This document shows, piece after piece, positions 5,919-11,923 of a DNA stretch of 11,923 bases. The DNA is from JBOHHR01 sp050740975 (GTDB taxonomy: Bacteria; Pseudomonadota; Gammaproteobacteria; JBOHHR01). The translations under genes and the position numbers were made by a program. The stretch covers positions 1 to 11,923 of the forward strand of contig JBOIEE010000273.1 in the NCBI GenBank assembly GCA_050740975.1. Reading direction: 5' to 3'. Position 1 is the first letter of the stretch. Every line of letters starts with the position of its first letter. The notes beneath the pieces were generated by a model. The model was not told the origin of the DNA. It did not search any database and saw nothing but the letters and a program-made list of their open reading frames with translations.

Positions 5919-6263
5919 CTATGCCGCCCGCAGTATGAAATCCACGTGTACTGCATCGAAGGGAAACACAATCCGTCTCATGTCGGTTTTCTGCAAGATG
6001 CCCGCATTTAAGAGCGCTTGGATATCGCCGTGCACCGCTTTGATGTCTCGACCCACGCGCCGGGCCGCCTCGCGGACTGTCATCGGCCCGCCGCCGGTCA
6101 TGGCCTGGAGCAGATCCCAGCGCTTGCCGGTCAGCAACTTGAACAAGAGCGCCGGTGTTTCAAAACTTATGCGGGGCCCGGATCCCTCGCCCCGGTCCCA
6201 GGCTCCTACGAGATCCTGGAGCGTTTCCCCGAGCGAACGGACATCAAGCGTTACTGTTTTCAT
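5919..6263 (-). CDS. tumA: TumA-type antitoxin, HTH DNA-binding protein (HVO_A0114-like)
   Basis: 114 aa from ATG 6263, with GAGGTGG five bases upstream as ribosome site. The C-terminal two thirds form a winged-helix-like domain: ALLFKLLTGKRWDLLQAM (39-55), the helix-turn-helix MTVREAARRVGRDIKAVHGD (61-80) and IQALLNAGILQKT, ending in the wing and tail PFDAVHVDF. This matches the HVO_A0114-type DNA-binding family found as partner of TumE toxins. The expected role is to neutralise the toxin and repress the operon by binding its promoter; the 46-bp dyad at 6541-6586 is the likely target. The start overlaps the toxin gene by 20 bases in another frame, so the two are cotranscribed and probably translationally coupled, with the unusual toxin-first order. 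No damage seen. Confidence 0.78.
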   Translation of the reverse strand: MKTVTLDVRSLGETLQDLVGAWDRGEGSGPRISFETPALLFKLLTGKRWDLLQAMTGGGPMTVREAARRVGRDIKAVHGDIQALLNAGILQKTDMRRIVFPFDAVHVDFILRAA

Positions 6264-6540
6264 CGCGCCACCTCATCACATCGTCAAAAAAGTCCGCCAC
6301 CAACTGTTCGATCGTCGAAAAGATGTAAGGCTCTTCGTGCAACCCCACATGCCGGTGGTCGCCTTTACCCGCCTCGTTGTCATAGCGCAGCAGGCAGCTA
6401 CCATGGACTACTAAGGCCAACCGATACTTGTATCGGTGGGGGCTGCCGGAAATCGGGTGGGGTAATTCCCAAGCCACGATTTCGGCGAATGCATTCTCGG
6501 CCAGGATCACGCGGCGATAGAACAGTTCCTTGGCCCGCAT
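6244..6540 (-). CDS. tumE: TumE-family toxin of a toxin-antitoxin pair
   Basis: 98 aa, cytoplasmic. Family landmarks as I know them: an N-terminal sheet region with VAWELPHPISGSPHRYKYRL (22-41, the HRYKYRL core), then RYDNEAGKGDHRH (52-64) with several charged and histidine residues that may be catalytic, then EPYIFSTIEQLVADFFDDV (70-88). The protein is full length for this family (about 90-120 aa). The biochemical activity of TumE is not something I can state from sequence. The ATG at 6540 abuts a 46-bp inverted repeat and has no clear ribosome site, which would keep translation low. The gene ends inside the antitoxin gene. The pair lies in an accessory region between the eroded cassette segment and the MutS homologue. 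Confidence 0.78.
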   Translation of the reverse strand: MRAKELFYRRVILAENAFAEIVAWELPHPISGSPHRYKYRLALVVHGSCLLRYDNEAGKGDHRHVGLHEEPYIFSTIEQLVADFFDDVMRWRDENSNA

Positions 6541-6755
6541 GTTGGAGACAATAACAACGCTGTGGCGTGTTGTCTAGGACTCCAACAAAAAACCCTGGGG
6601 ACGTCAATATGTCCAGCGGGCAGGATGCTGTCGAGCGGCACCGTGGATAGCGCGTAGCTCCAGCCGGCGTAGCGCACAAGCCAAGATCGGTGCCTCCGTG
6701 TTAGGCTATCAAACACCAGGACAGTCTCTCCGTCGACCGCAATTTCGATGAACAT
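6507..6755 (-). pseudogene. Unrecognised ORF, probably truncated at the toxin-antitoxin module
   Basis: Opens MFIEIAVDGETVLVFDSLTR and continues with SWLVRYAGWSYALSTVPLD and HIDVPRVF, which reads like genuine protein for about 56 residues. From the CWSPRQ position on it turns into what looks like random sequence as it runs through the 46-bp dyad and into the toxin gene. It starts 39 bases from, and is divergent to, the MutS homologue. The most economical reading is the front end of a gene cut by arrival of the toxin-antitoxin pair; an unrelated chance frame is the alternative. No family recognised. Confidence 0.35.
6541..6586. promoter_or_regulatory. 46-bp dyad, probable operator of the TumE/TumA operon
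   Basis: Perfectly symmetric layout about 6563.5: GTTGGAG (6541-6547), 6 nt, ACAAC (6554-6558), 10 nt, GTTGT (6569-6573), 6 nt, CTCCAAC (6580-6586). The left arm touches the toxin start codon on the minus strand. Two nested inverted repeats with equal spacers suit binding of a dimer or two dimers of the HTH antitoxin. There is no T run on the downstream side, so a terminator is unlikely; an RNA hairpin hiding the ribosome site is an alternative. Confidence 0.6.
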
Positions 6756-6794
6756 CCAAATCTTTATCTACGTAAACCCCGTGATGTCCTCGCT

Positions 6795-8408
6795 ATGAAC
6801 GGATCCCCGTACCCGCTTTACCAAGGCATTTTACAAACCCTAACCCAGGAAGCGCTGACAGCTCCTCTAGCCAGCGACGAGCAACCGGCGGTCGTTGACG
6901 CCAATAGCTTTCAAACGATCGAAGTAAAAAGGCTGTTTGATGTTTTAGACACCACCCGCACGAGCCTAGGAAAAGCCGTGCTTTATCGGTCTTTGGCTCA
7001 GCCCTTGAGCGACGCCAAGCAGATCGCCGAAAAGCAAGATGCACTGCGCGAGCTGGAAAAAGACGCTAATCTCAGTGAGCGGATCGAAAAGTTTCTGGTG
7101 CAAGCGGCGCAAACGGAACGCGCCTTCTACCAGCTCTTGTTCGGGGAATTTATCGGATTGATGGGCACCCCTTCCGGCCGGCTGCAGTTCGAAGGTTACG
7201 GATATGCAGCCTACAAAAAGGGCACCCGTTTCATGCTGGATCTGGTCAGGACGGCACGGGACTTGCCGACGCCAAACAGCCGCTACTTGCGCGCATTGGT
7301 TGATGCGCTACGCGAATGCGGGATCGCGCGTGTCTGTGACATGATGCAAGGGCCAGTCTACCTCGTCGTCGCGAAACGCCTCAAGACCCGGCATGAGAAA
7401 CCCCGGCTTTTACCCGCGATAAAATTCAGGCCGTCTTTGTTCAAGCCCTTCCTGATTTTTTGGGCACTTGTTGCCCTGTGGCTGGTGGTGGATTTGACCC
7501 CAAAGGTTATCGGGGGCAGCGTGTTTCTGTGGCCTATCCTGTTCAGTTTGGCGCTTCCGGGTATTTTGCTTTATGTCCCTTCGGTTGGGGCTTTCGATCG
7601 CGATCAGTTTATTTACCCGCTTAGAGACGAGTTCAAAAGCTCGGCCGAGATTTACGGAGCTTTGGAAGCGGTAGGACGGCTTGACGAATTATTGGCCTTC
7701 CAGAGCTACGCCCGTTCCTTCGGAACGATTACCATACTACCCCAGATCAGGGCCGCCGAGCGCCATCTTTTTATCCTGCGCGCCGCGCGTAACCCCGTGT
7801 TAGCGAAAGGGAACCAGGACTACGTTTCAAACGATATCGTTTTACACGAACACCGGATCACGTTCATCACCGGCCCGAACAGCGGGGGCAAAACCGCGCT
7901 TTGTAAAACCATCGCGCAGATCCAATTGTTGGCGCAGATCGGGTGTTATGTTCCAGCGGCATCCGCAGAGATCTCGGTCGCCGATAAAATCTACTACCAA
8001 GCCCCCGAAGCGGGATCGCTGGATGACGCGGAGGGGCGGTTCGAAAGAGAGCTCCATCGGACCAAAGCGATTTTCTTTGCGGCCTCCCCCAACAGCCTGG
8101 TGATTTTAGACGAACTCTCCGAAGGCACTACCCATGCGGAAAAGCTGGAAATATCCCGCAGCATTTTGGATGGCTTCTCCCACATCGGGAACAGTACGGT
8201 GCTCGTGACCCACAACCACGAGCTGGCAGAGCAATACCAAAAGAGAAATATCGGGCAATATCAGCAGATGGAGTTCAATGGCCATAGGCCGACCTTTCGC
8301 GTGGTACAAGGGATCTCGAAGCTCAGTCACGCGGACCGGATCGCAAAAAAAATCGGATTTGCCCGCGAGGACATCGAACGTTACCTGAAACAACAGGGCT
8401 ATGTGTGA
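6795..8408 (+). CDS. MutS-family ATPase with two transmembrane segments
   Basis: 537 aa. Residues about 38-90 (SFQTIEVKRLFDVLDTTRTS, LGKAVLYRSLAQPLSDAKQI) correspond to the MutS core/lever region. Residues 219-232 and 238-261 are strongly hydrophobic and likely form a membrane hairpin. The C-terminal ATPase is complete: Walker A GPNSGGKT (360-367, K366), Walker B VILDE (D439, E440), and the switch histidine H473 in VTHNHEL. The mismatch-reading domain I with its Phe-x-Glu and the C-terminal Smr nuclease of MutS2 are both absent. It is therefore not classical mismatch repair MutS but one of the less studied MutS-like groups; role unknown, perhaps DNA handling at the membrane. The ATG at 6795 has no strong ribosome site, and no better in-frame start is near. 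Intact, no frameshift, with the 3' end converging on the methanethiol oxidase remnant. Confidence 0.87.
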   Translation: MNGSPYPLYQGILQTLTQEALTAPLASDEQPAVVDANSFQTIEVKRLFDVLDTTRTSLGKAVLYRSLAQPLSDAKQIAEKQDALRELEKDANLSERIEKFLVQAAQTERAFYQLLFGEFIGLMGTPSGRLQFEGYGYAAYKKGTRFMLDLVRTARDLPTPNSRYLRALVDALRECGIARVCDMMQGPVYLVVAKRLKTRHEKPRLLPAIKFRPSLFKPFLIFWALVALWLVVDLTPKVIGGSVFLWPILFSLALPGILLYVPSVGAFDRDQFIYPLRDEFKSSAEIYGALEAVGRLDELLAFQSYARSFGTITILPQIRAAERHLFILRAARNPVLAKGNQDYVSNDIVLHEHRITFITGPNSGGKTALCKTIAQIQLLAQIGCYVPAASAEISVADKIYYQAPEAGSLDDAEGRFERELHRTKAIFFAASPNSLVILDELSEGTTHAEKLEISRSILDGFSHIGNSTVLVTHNHELAEQYQKRNIGQYQQMEFNGHRPTFRVVQGISKLSHADRIAKKIGFAREDIERYLKQQGYV

Positions 8409-8481
8409 GTTCGGTTGTGGATGTCTTAAAATCTTCTCCCAAGCAAGTTGACTCCGATGGCTTCAAACCATACCGGGCGAG

Positions 8482-8824
8482 GGTAATGATGTCATAAACG
8501 AGCAGCGTGGGGTCCACCGGCCCAGAAGTGCATGCGGTCATCGGTGAAACCGCCGTGGTGTGCCTCATTCCGGCTGCCGACCGAGAGTGTGTGCACTACT
8601 TGGCCGTAGGTTTGGTTGACGTCGATGGTCACGAGCTTGTCCTGCTCATCGCCAACGGCCTCCTGCCCCAGGGTCCAGACATAGACATAATCCTCCTGTC
8701 CCATGATCTTGGCCATATAGGGCGACATGCAGGTCTCGTCGGCCGCCGCCATCGGTTGCCAGCCGAGGCCAGCAACCAAGAGTATGGCTCCCATGACAGA
8801 AAACAACGAATTCCCCACGGTCAT
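8482..8824 (-). pseudogene. Methanethiol oxidase / selenium-binding protein, N-terminal remnant
   Basis: From ATG 8824 the frame has a clear Sec signal peptide (NSLFSVMGAILLVAGLGW, cleavage expected after MAAA) and then the start of the SBP56/SELENBP1 family: ETCMSPYMAKIMGQEDYVYV, DKLVTIDVN, and NEAHHGGFTDDR, ending WAGG. Intact family members run to about 440-460 aa and oxidise methanethiol to formaldehyde, sulfide and peroxide in the periplasm. Here the frame stops at 8492. A one-base shift near 8513-8520 restores DPTLLVYDI, the next expected strand, and then resemblance ends. Only about the first quarter is left, so the gene is dead. An upstream start at 8920 would overlap ligA and is not supported. 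It follows ligA on the same strand. Confidence 0.75.
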
Positions 8825-8900
8825 CGGTTTCTCTATTGTGTTTATGTTAACGGGCAAACTTGTTTGGATGGCACATCGAAGCCAGGTTTCGTTGCGGAAC

Positions 8901-10934
8901 TCAAGGATCCCCGGTCTCAACCCGGCCTAAGATCTCCAACAGCTCGGCCTCGTGCATCAGGCGCACCCCCAGCTCCCGAGCTTTAGCAAGCTTTGAACCA
9001 GGGTCTTTACCCACGACGAGGTAACTGGTATTGCCGGAAACGCTGGCGCTGACCTGCGCTCCCAAAGATTCTAAGCGGTGCTTCGCCTGTTCGCGGGACA
9101 GCGTCTCTAAGCTCCCGGTGAGCACGAAGGAACGTCCGGCCAGGGGTTTGATGCCTTCCGCTCGGGATTTCTGCGGGGTCCAGTGCACCCCGGCCGCAAG
9201 CAGCCGGGCTATTATGTCCCGGTTGTGGAGCTGTCGAAAAAAAACCGCGATGTTTTGGGCCACCACAGGCCCGACGTCGGGCACGGCCTGGAGCGCTTCT
9301 TCGTCCGCCGCCATCAGCTCCTCAAGGCCGGCAAAGTGCGTGGAGAGCGCAGCAGCCGTTGCCTCGCCTACGTCGCGTATGCCGAGCGCGTACAAGAAAT
9401 TGGCGAAAGTCGTCGACTTGCTTTTGCTCAAGGCCGCCACCAAGTTTGTCGCCGACTTGGGTCCCATGCGTTCTAAGGCAGAGAGACGATCGGCATCCAA
9501 TTGGTAGAGATCAGCCACGTTTGCGAGCCGCCCCCGTTTCACCAGTTGGGCCACCAGCTTTTCGCCCAAACCCTCAATATCAAGCGCGCGGCGCGAGGCA
9601 AAATGTAGGATCGCTTGCACCTGCTGCGCGGGACAAAACAAGCCGCCGCTACAGCGCGCAACCGCTTCGCCCGCTCCCCGGATCACCTCCGAATCGCAGA
9701 CCGGGCAATGGGAGGGAAATTCAAATGCCGCGGCTCCCAGGGGACGCCTCTCTTTGAGGGTTCGTACCACCTCCGGGATCACATCGCCCGCCCGCCTCAC
9801 CACCACCGTATCGCCGACACGGATATCCTTGCGCCGCAGTTCATCCTCGTTGTGCAACGTGGCGTTGGTGACGGTGACGCCGCCGACGAATACGGGCCGC
9901 AAACGTGCCACGGGCGTCAGGGCCCCGGTGCGCCCCACCCGCACGTCAATGCTGTTGACGACGCTCAACGCCTCTTGGGGCGGGAACTTGTGGGCAACAG
10001 CCCAACGCGGGGCCCGGGCGATGTGGCCGAGGATGGCTTGGCTCGCGAGTTCATTGACCTTGTATACCACCCCGTCTGTGGCGTAGTCGAGGGCATCCCG
10101 CCGTTGCAGCATAGTGCGGTAATAGCCAAGACAGCCCTGGACGCCCTCAACCACGGCCATCTGTGGCTGGATCCTTAGCCCCCACTCACCTAAGCGGAAT
10201 AGGATCTCGCTGTGGCGTTTCGGCAGTGGGCCGCCCTCGACCCTCCCGATGCCATAGCAGAGCATGCACAGCGGTCGGCTGGCGGTGATGCGCGGATCCA
10301 ATTGCCGCAGGCTGCCCGCAGCGGCGTTGCGCGGGTTAGCGAAAATCTTCTCACCCGCCTGAGCTTGTTTCCGGTTCAAGGATTCAAAACCCTCCTTGGT
10401 CATATAAACCTCCCCCCGTACCTCCAGCAAGCGGGGGTATCCTCGAGCGCGCAGCCGCAAAGGGATGCTGGGTATCGTGCGCACGTTTTCCGTGACGTCT
10501 TCGCCGTGAACGCCATCGCCACGGGTGGCCGCGCGAATCAAGACGCCATCCCCGTAAAGCAGACTGATGGCGAGCCCGTCCAGCTTGGGCTCTGCCGCAT
10601 ACTCTACGCGTTCAGCCCCCAGGCGCTCGCGCACACGGCGGTCGAAATCGCTTACCTCCTTTTCTTCGAAGGCGTTAGCTAAGGATAGCATGGGCACTTC
10701 ATGTCGGACTTCCCCAAACGCCGCTATTGGCTTGGCCCCTACGCGCTGGGTGGGAGAGTCTTTGGTAATAAGCTGGGGGTAGCGTGATTCAAGCCACTGC
10801 AGCTCGCGCATCAGGCGGTCATAGTCGGCATCCGGAATGATGGGTTCAGCGAGCACGTGGTAGCGATAATCGTGCTCGTTGATCTCGGTGCGTAGCTGCT
10901 CGATATGCTTCTCGAGCGAGACTGTTTTATTCAT
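8901..10934 (-). CDS. ligA: NAD-dependent DNA ligase LigA
   Basis: 677 aa, full length for LigA (E. coli 671). Seals nicks between Okazaki fragments and in repair, using NAD+ as adenylate donor. Domains: Ia NAD-binding helices (about 1-70, with HDYRYHV and DADYDRL), the adenylation domain with catalytic lysine K117 in EPKLDG, RGDG and ANPRNAAAGSLRQLD (199-213), DGVVYKVN (287-294) and the HKFPP motif (315-319); OB fold (about 325-400); a four-cysteine zinc site C410, C413, C428, C434; helix-hairpin-helix repeats (about 455-570); and a BRCT domain (about 597-677, LAGRSFVLTGSL). The ATG overlaps the zipA stop as ATGA, so translation is probably coupled. No changes in key residues. Confidence 0.98.
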   Translation of the reverse strand: MNKTVSLEKHIEQLRTEINEHDYRYHVLAEPIIPDADYDRLMRELQWLESRYPQLITKDSPTQRVGAKPIAAFGEVRHEVPMLSLANAFEEKEVSDFDRRVRERLGAERVEYAAEPKLDGLAISLLYGDGVLIRAATRGDGVHGEDVTENVRTIPSIPLRLRARGYPRLLEVRGEVYMTKEGFESLNRKQAQAGEKIFANPRNAAAGSLRQLDPRITASRPLCMLCYGIGRVEGGPLPKRHSEILFRLGEWGLRIQPQMAVVEGVQGCLGYYRTMLQRRDALDYATDGVVYKVNELASQAILGHIARAPRWAVAHKFPPQEALSVVNSIDVRVGRTGALTPVARLRPVFVGGVTVTNATLHNEDELRRKDIRVGDTVVVRRAGDVIPEVVRTLKERRPLGAAAFEFPSHCPVCDSEVIRGAGEAVARCSGGLFCPAQQVQAILHFASRRALDIEGLGEKLVAQLVKRGRLANVADLYQLDADRLSALERMGPKSATNLVAALSKSKSTTFANFLYALGIRDVGEATAAALSTHFAGLEELMAADEEALQAVPDVGPVVAQNIAVFFRQLHNRDIIARLLAAGVHWTPQKSRAEGIKPLAGRSFVLTGSLETLSREQAKHRLESLGAQVSASVSGNTSYLVVGKDPGSKLAKARELGVRLMHEAELLEILGRVETGDP

Positions 10935-11656
10935 GCCTCCGCCACGAGCTGACGCAGCTCGGCGAGCTTGTTGGCCTCCAAGGCATTGCGGCTGTCGTCT
11001 CTCAGTTCCCCGCCCAGCAATTCACTCAACCGTTGGGCGGTGTGCAGCATCAACTCGAAAACGACGGGCGCCTCGAACGCCGTCGGCATTTGCATGAAAA
11101 ACACCAGGCCCGGGGTGGTCATTCGGTCCATTTGGTTCATTTCAAAGCTCCCCGGTTCCACCATGTTGGCTAGGCTAAACAGGCTAGCGCCGCCGCTCAT
11201 CCCGGCCACACCATAGTGGTGGAATATACCCATGTCACCATGATGCAGGCCCACCGCTCTTAGCGCTTCGGTTAACGCAGTTCCTTCATAACTGTATCCC
11301 GCGGGTGCCGTTAAATATAAAGATACAATCCGCTGCGGGGACCGGGCCGATTCTGCTAGGCCCGAACGATGCCGCAAACGCTGCGCGATGCGCAGGCGCT
11401 CGATTGCGACGCCTTCGTGCGACGGCAAAGTCGGCGCTTCGGGTCCGATTGCCTTCTCTTCCGCGGGGCTCAGCTCATCTGCATCCTCCGTCTGCTCGTC
11501 CGGGGGTAGGGCGGACACATCCAATTTGATGTCGTCATACTGGCGGCGCAAGTAGCGAGAGCCCTGCTTGCGCTTGCGGCGACGGGTTCCAAAAAAATAG
11601 ATGAGCGCAATCATCACCATCCCTAAGAGCAGCAGTACAACGCGCAGGCTATTCAT
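10931..11656 (-). CDS. zipA: Cell division protein ZipA
   Basis: 241 aa inner-membrane protein that tethers FtsZ to the membrane at the division site. Residues 4-23 (LRVVLLLLGMVMIALIYFFG) are the single N-terminal membrane anchor, followed by the basic RRRKRK patch in the cytoplasm. A short charged linker (about 35-100) leads to the C-terminal FtsZ-binding domain (about 105-235): IVSLYLTAPAGYSYEGTAL, GIFHHYG, FSLANMVEPGSFEM, TTPGLVFFMQMP. The linker lacks the long Pro/Gln-rich stretch of E. coli ZipA (328 aa), so the protein is short. It lies between smc (49 bases upstream) and ligA (4-base ATGA overlap), an operon typical of Gammaproteobacteria. GGTGA about 9 bases ahead of the ATG is the likely ribosome site. 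Confidence 0.95.
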   Translation of the reverse strand: MNSLRVVLLLLGMVMIALIYFFGTRRRKRKQGSRYLRRQYDDIKLDVSALPPDEQTEDADELSPAEEKAIGPEAPTLPSHEGVAIERLRIAQRLRHRSGLAESARSPQRIVSLYLTAPAGYSYEGTALTEALRAVGLHHGDMGIFHHYGVAGMSGGASLFSLANMVEPGSFEMNQMDRMTTPGLVFFMQMPTAFEAPVVFELMLHTAQRLSELLGGELRDDSRNALEANKLAELRQLVAEA

Positions 11657-11705
11657 ATCTTTTGATCACCAGTATCTGAAGCCAGATAAAAAGCACCGCT
11701 TGCAC

Positions 11706-11923
11706 TTAAGCGGAAGCGGCCATCTGTATCGCTTGATCCATATCGACCGAAACCACTCTCGAGACGCCGGGTTCCTGCATGGTCACGCCGAGGAGCTGAT
11801 CGGCGATCTCCATGGTGATTTTGTTGTGGGTGACGAACACAAACTGCGTTTTCTCCGCCATCGACCGCAACATAACGCAATAGCGCTCCACATTGGTATC
11901 GTCCAGCGGTGCATCCGCCTCGT
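11706..11923 (-). CDS. smc: Chromosome segregation protein SMC, C-terminal end (partial)
   Basis: The last 71 codons of SMC, cut by the window edge. The fragment begins just inside the Walker B/D-loop of the C-terminal ATPase half (EADAPLDDTNVERY), followed by the switch histidine in FVFVTHNKITMEIAD and the conserved LLGVTMQEPGVSRVVSVDM. SMC forms a coiled-coil ring with ScpA/ScpB that organises the chromosome. The upstream part, including hinge and Walker A, lies outside the window. It ends 49 bases before zipA on the same strand; no terminator was seen in the gap, so cotranscription is likely. Confidence 0.95.
   Translation of the reverse strand, partial: EADAPLDDTNVERYCVMLRSMAEKTQFVFVTHNKITMEIADQLLGVTMQEPGVSRVVSVDMDQAIQMAASA

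Noticed and set aside
6180..6195. Third copy of the micro-ORF repeat (GATCCCTCGCCCC)
   Set aside because: Only a 12-13 base resemblance, inside the antitoxin gene and without the MLLN or ARTLA coding.
9031..10178. Several plus-strand frames of 97-187 codons
   Set aside because: All antisense to ligA, a clear full-length gene; GC-rich shadow frames.

Overview
The window looks like a chromosomal piece of a gammaproteobacterium of moderately high GC. The best evidence is the right end, where smc (partial), zipA and ligA lie in that order on the minus strand. ZipA is essentially restricted to Gammaproteobacteria, and smc-zipA-ligA is a known arrangement in that class. No rRNA, tRNA, CRISPR array or complete insertion sequence is visible.

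Layout, left to right. (1) 58-1575 (+): an intact PLP-dependent aromatic-L-amino-acid decarboxylase. (2) 1622-1677: a very regular tandem Pho box (four 7-bp half-sites at an exact 11-bp period) plus a -10 element, in front of a family-4 glycosyltransferase gene (1743-2937) that carries a single-base frameshift just before its catalytic EX7E motif. The regulator site and protein family together suggest glycolipid synthesis under phosphate starvation. (3) 3104-5151: an eroded integron-like segment. It has a decayed N-terminal fragment of an IntI-type tyrosine recombinase on the minus strand, an AT-rich promoter pointing away from it, and cassette-like plus-strand genes: a small cysteine-rich probable lipoprotein, a degenerate attC-like site, a stretch of decayed DNA, and a conserved hypothetical protein with a HEPN-like look. 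Two copies of a tiny, apparently translated ORF (MLLN...PLARTLA) precede the two recognisable cassette genes. (4) 5152-5693: mostly featureless. (5) 5694-6586 (-): a small single-TM ORF and a TumE/TumA-type toxin-antitoxin pair whose start is flanked by a 46-bp dyad, a likely operator. (6) 6795-8408 (+): a MutS-family ATPase with two predicted transmembrane segments inserted before the ATPase domain. (7) 8482-8824 (-): the N-terminal remnant of an exported methanethiol oxidase/selenium-binding protein. (8) 8901-11923 (-): ligA, zipA and the C-terminus of smc.

The two ends are ordinary core genome. The middle is accessory DNA with several broken genes (glycosyltransferase, integrase, lipoprotein signal peptide, methanethiol oxidase). 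The most noteworthy observations are the tandem Pho box on the glycosyltransferase, the duplicated micro-ORF ahead of cassette-like genes, the operator-like dyad of the toxin-antitoxin pair, and the membrane-spanning MutS homologue. All family assignments are from reading the sequence; no database search was run.
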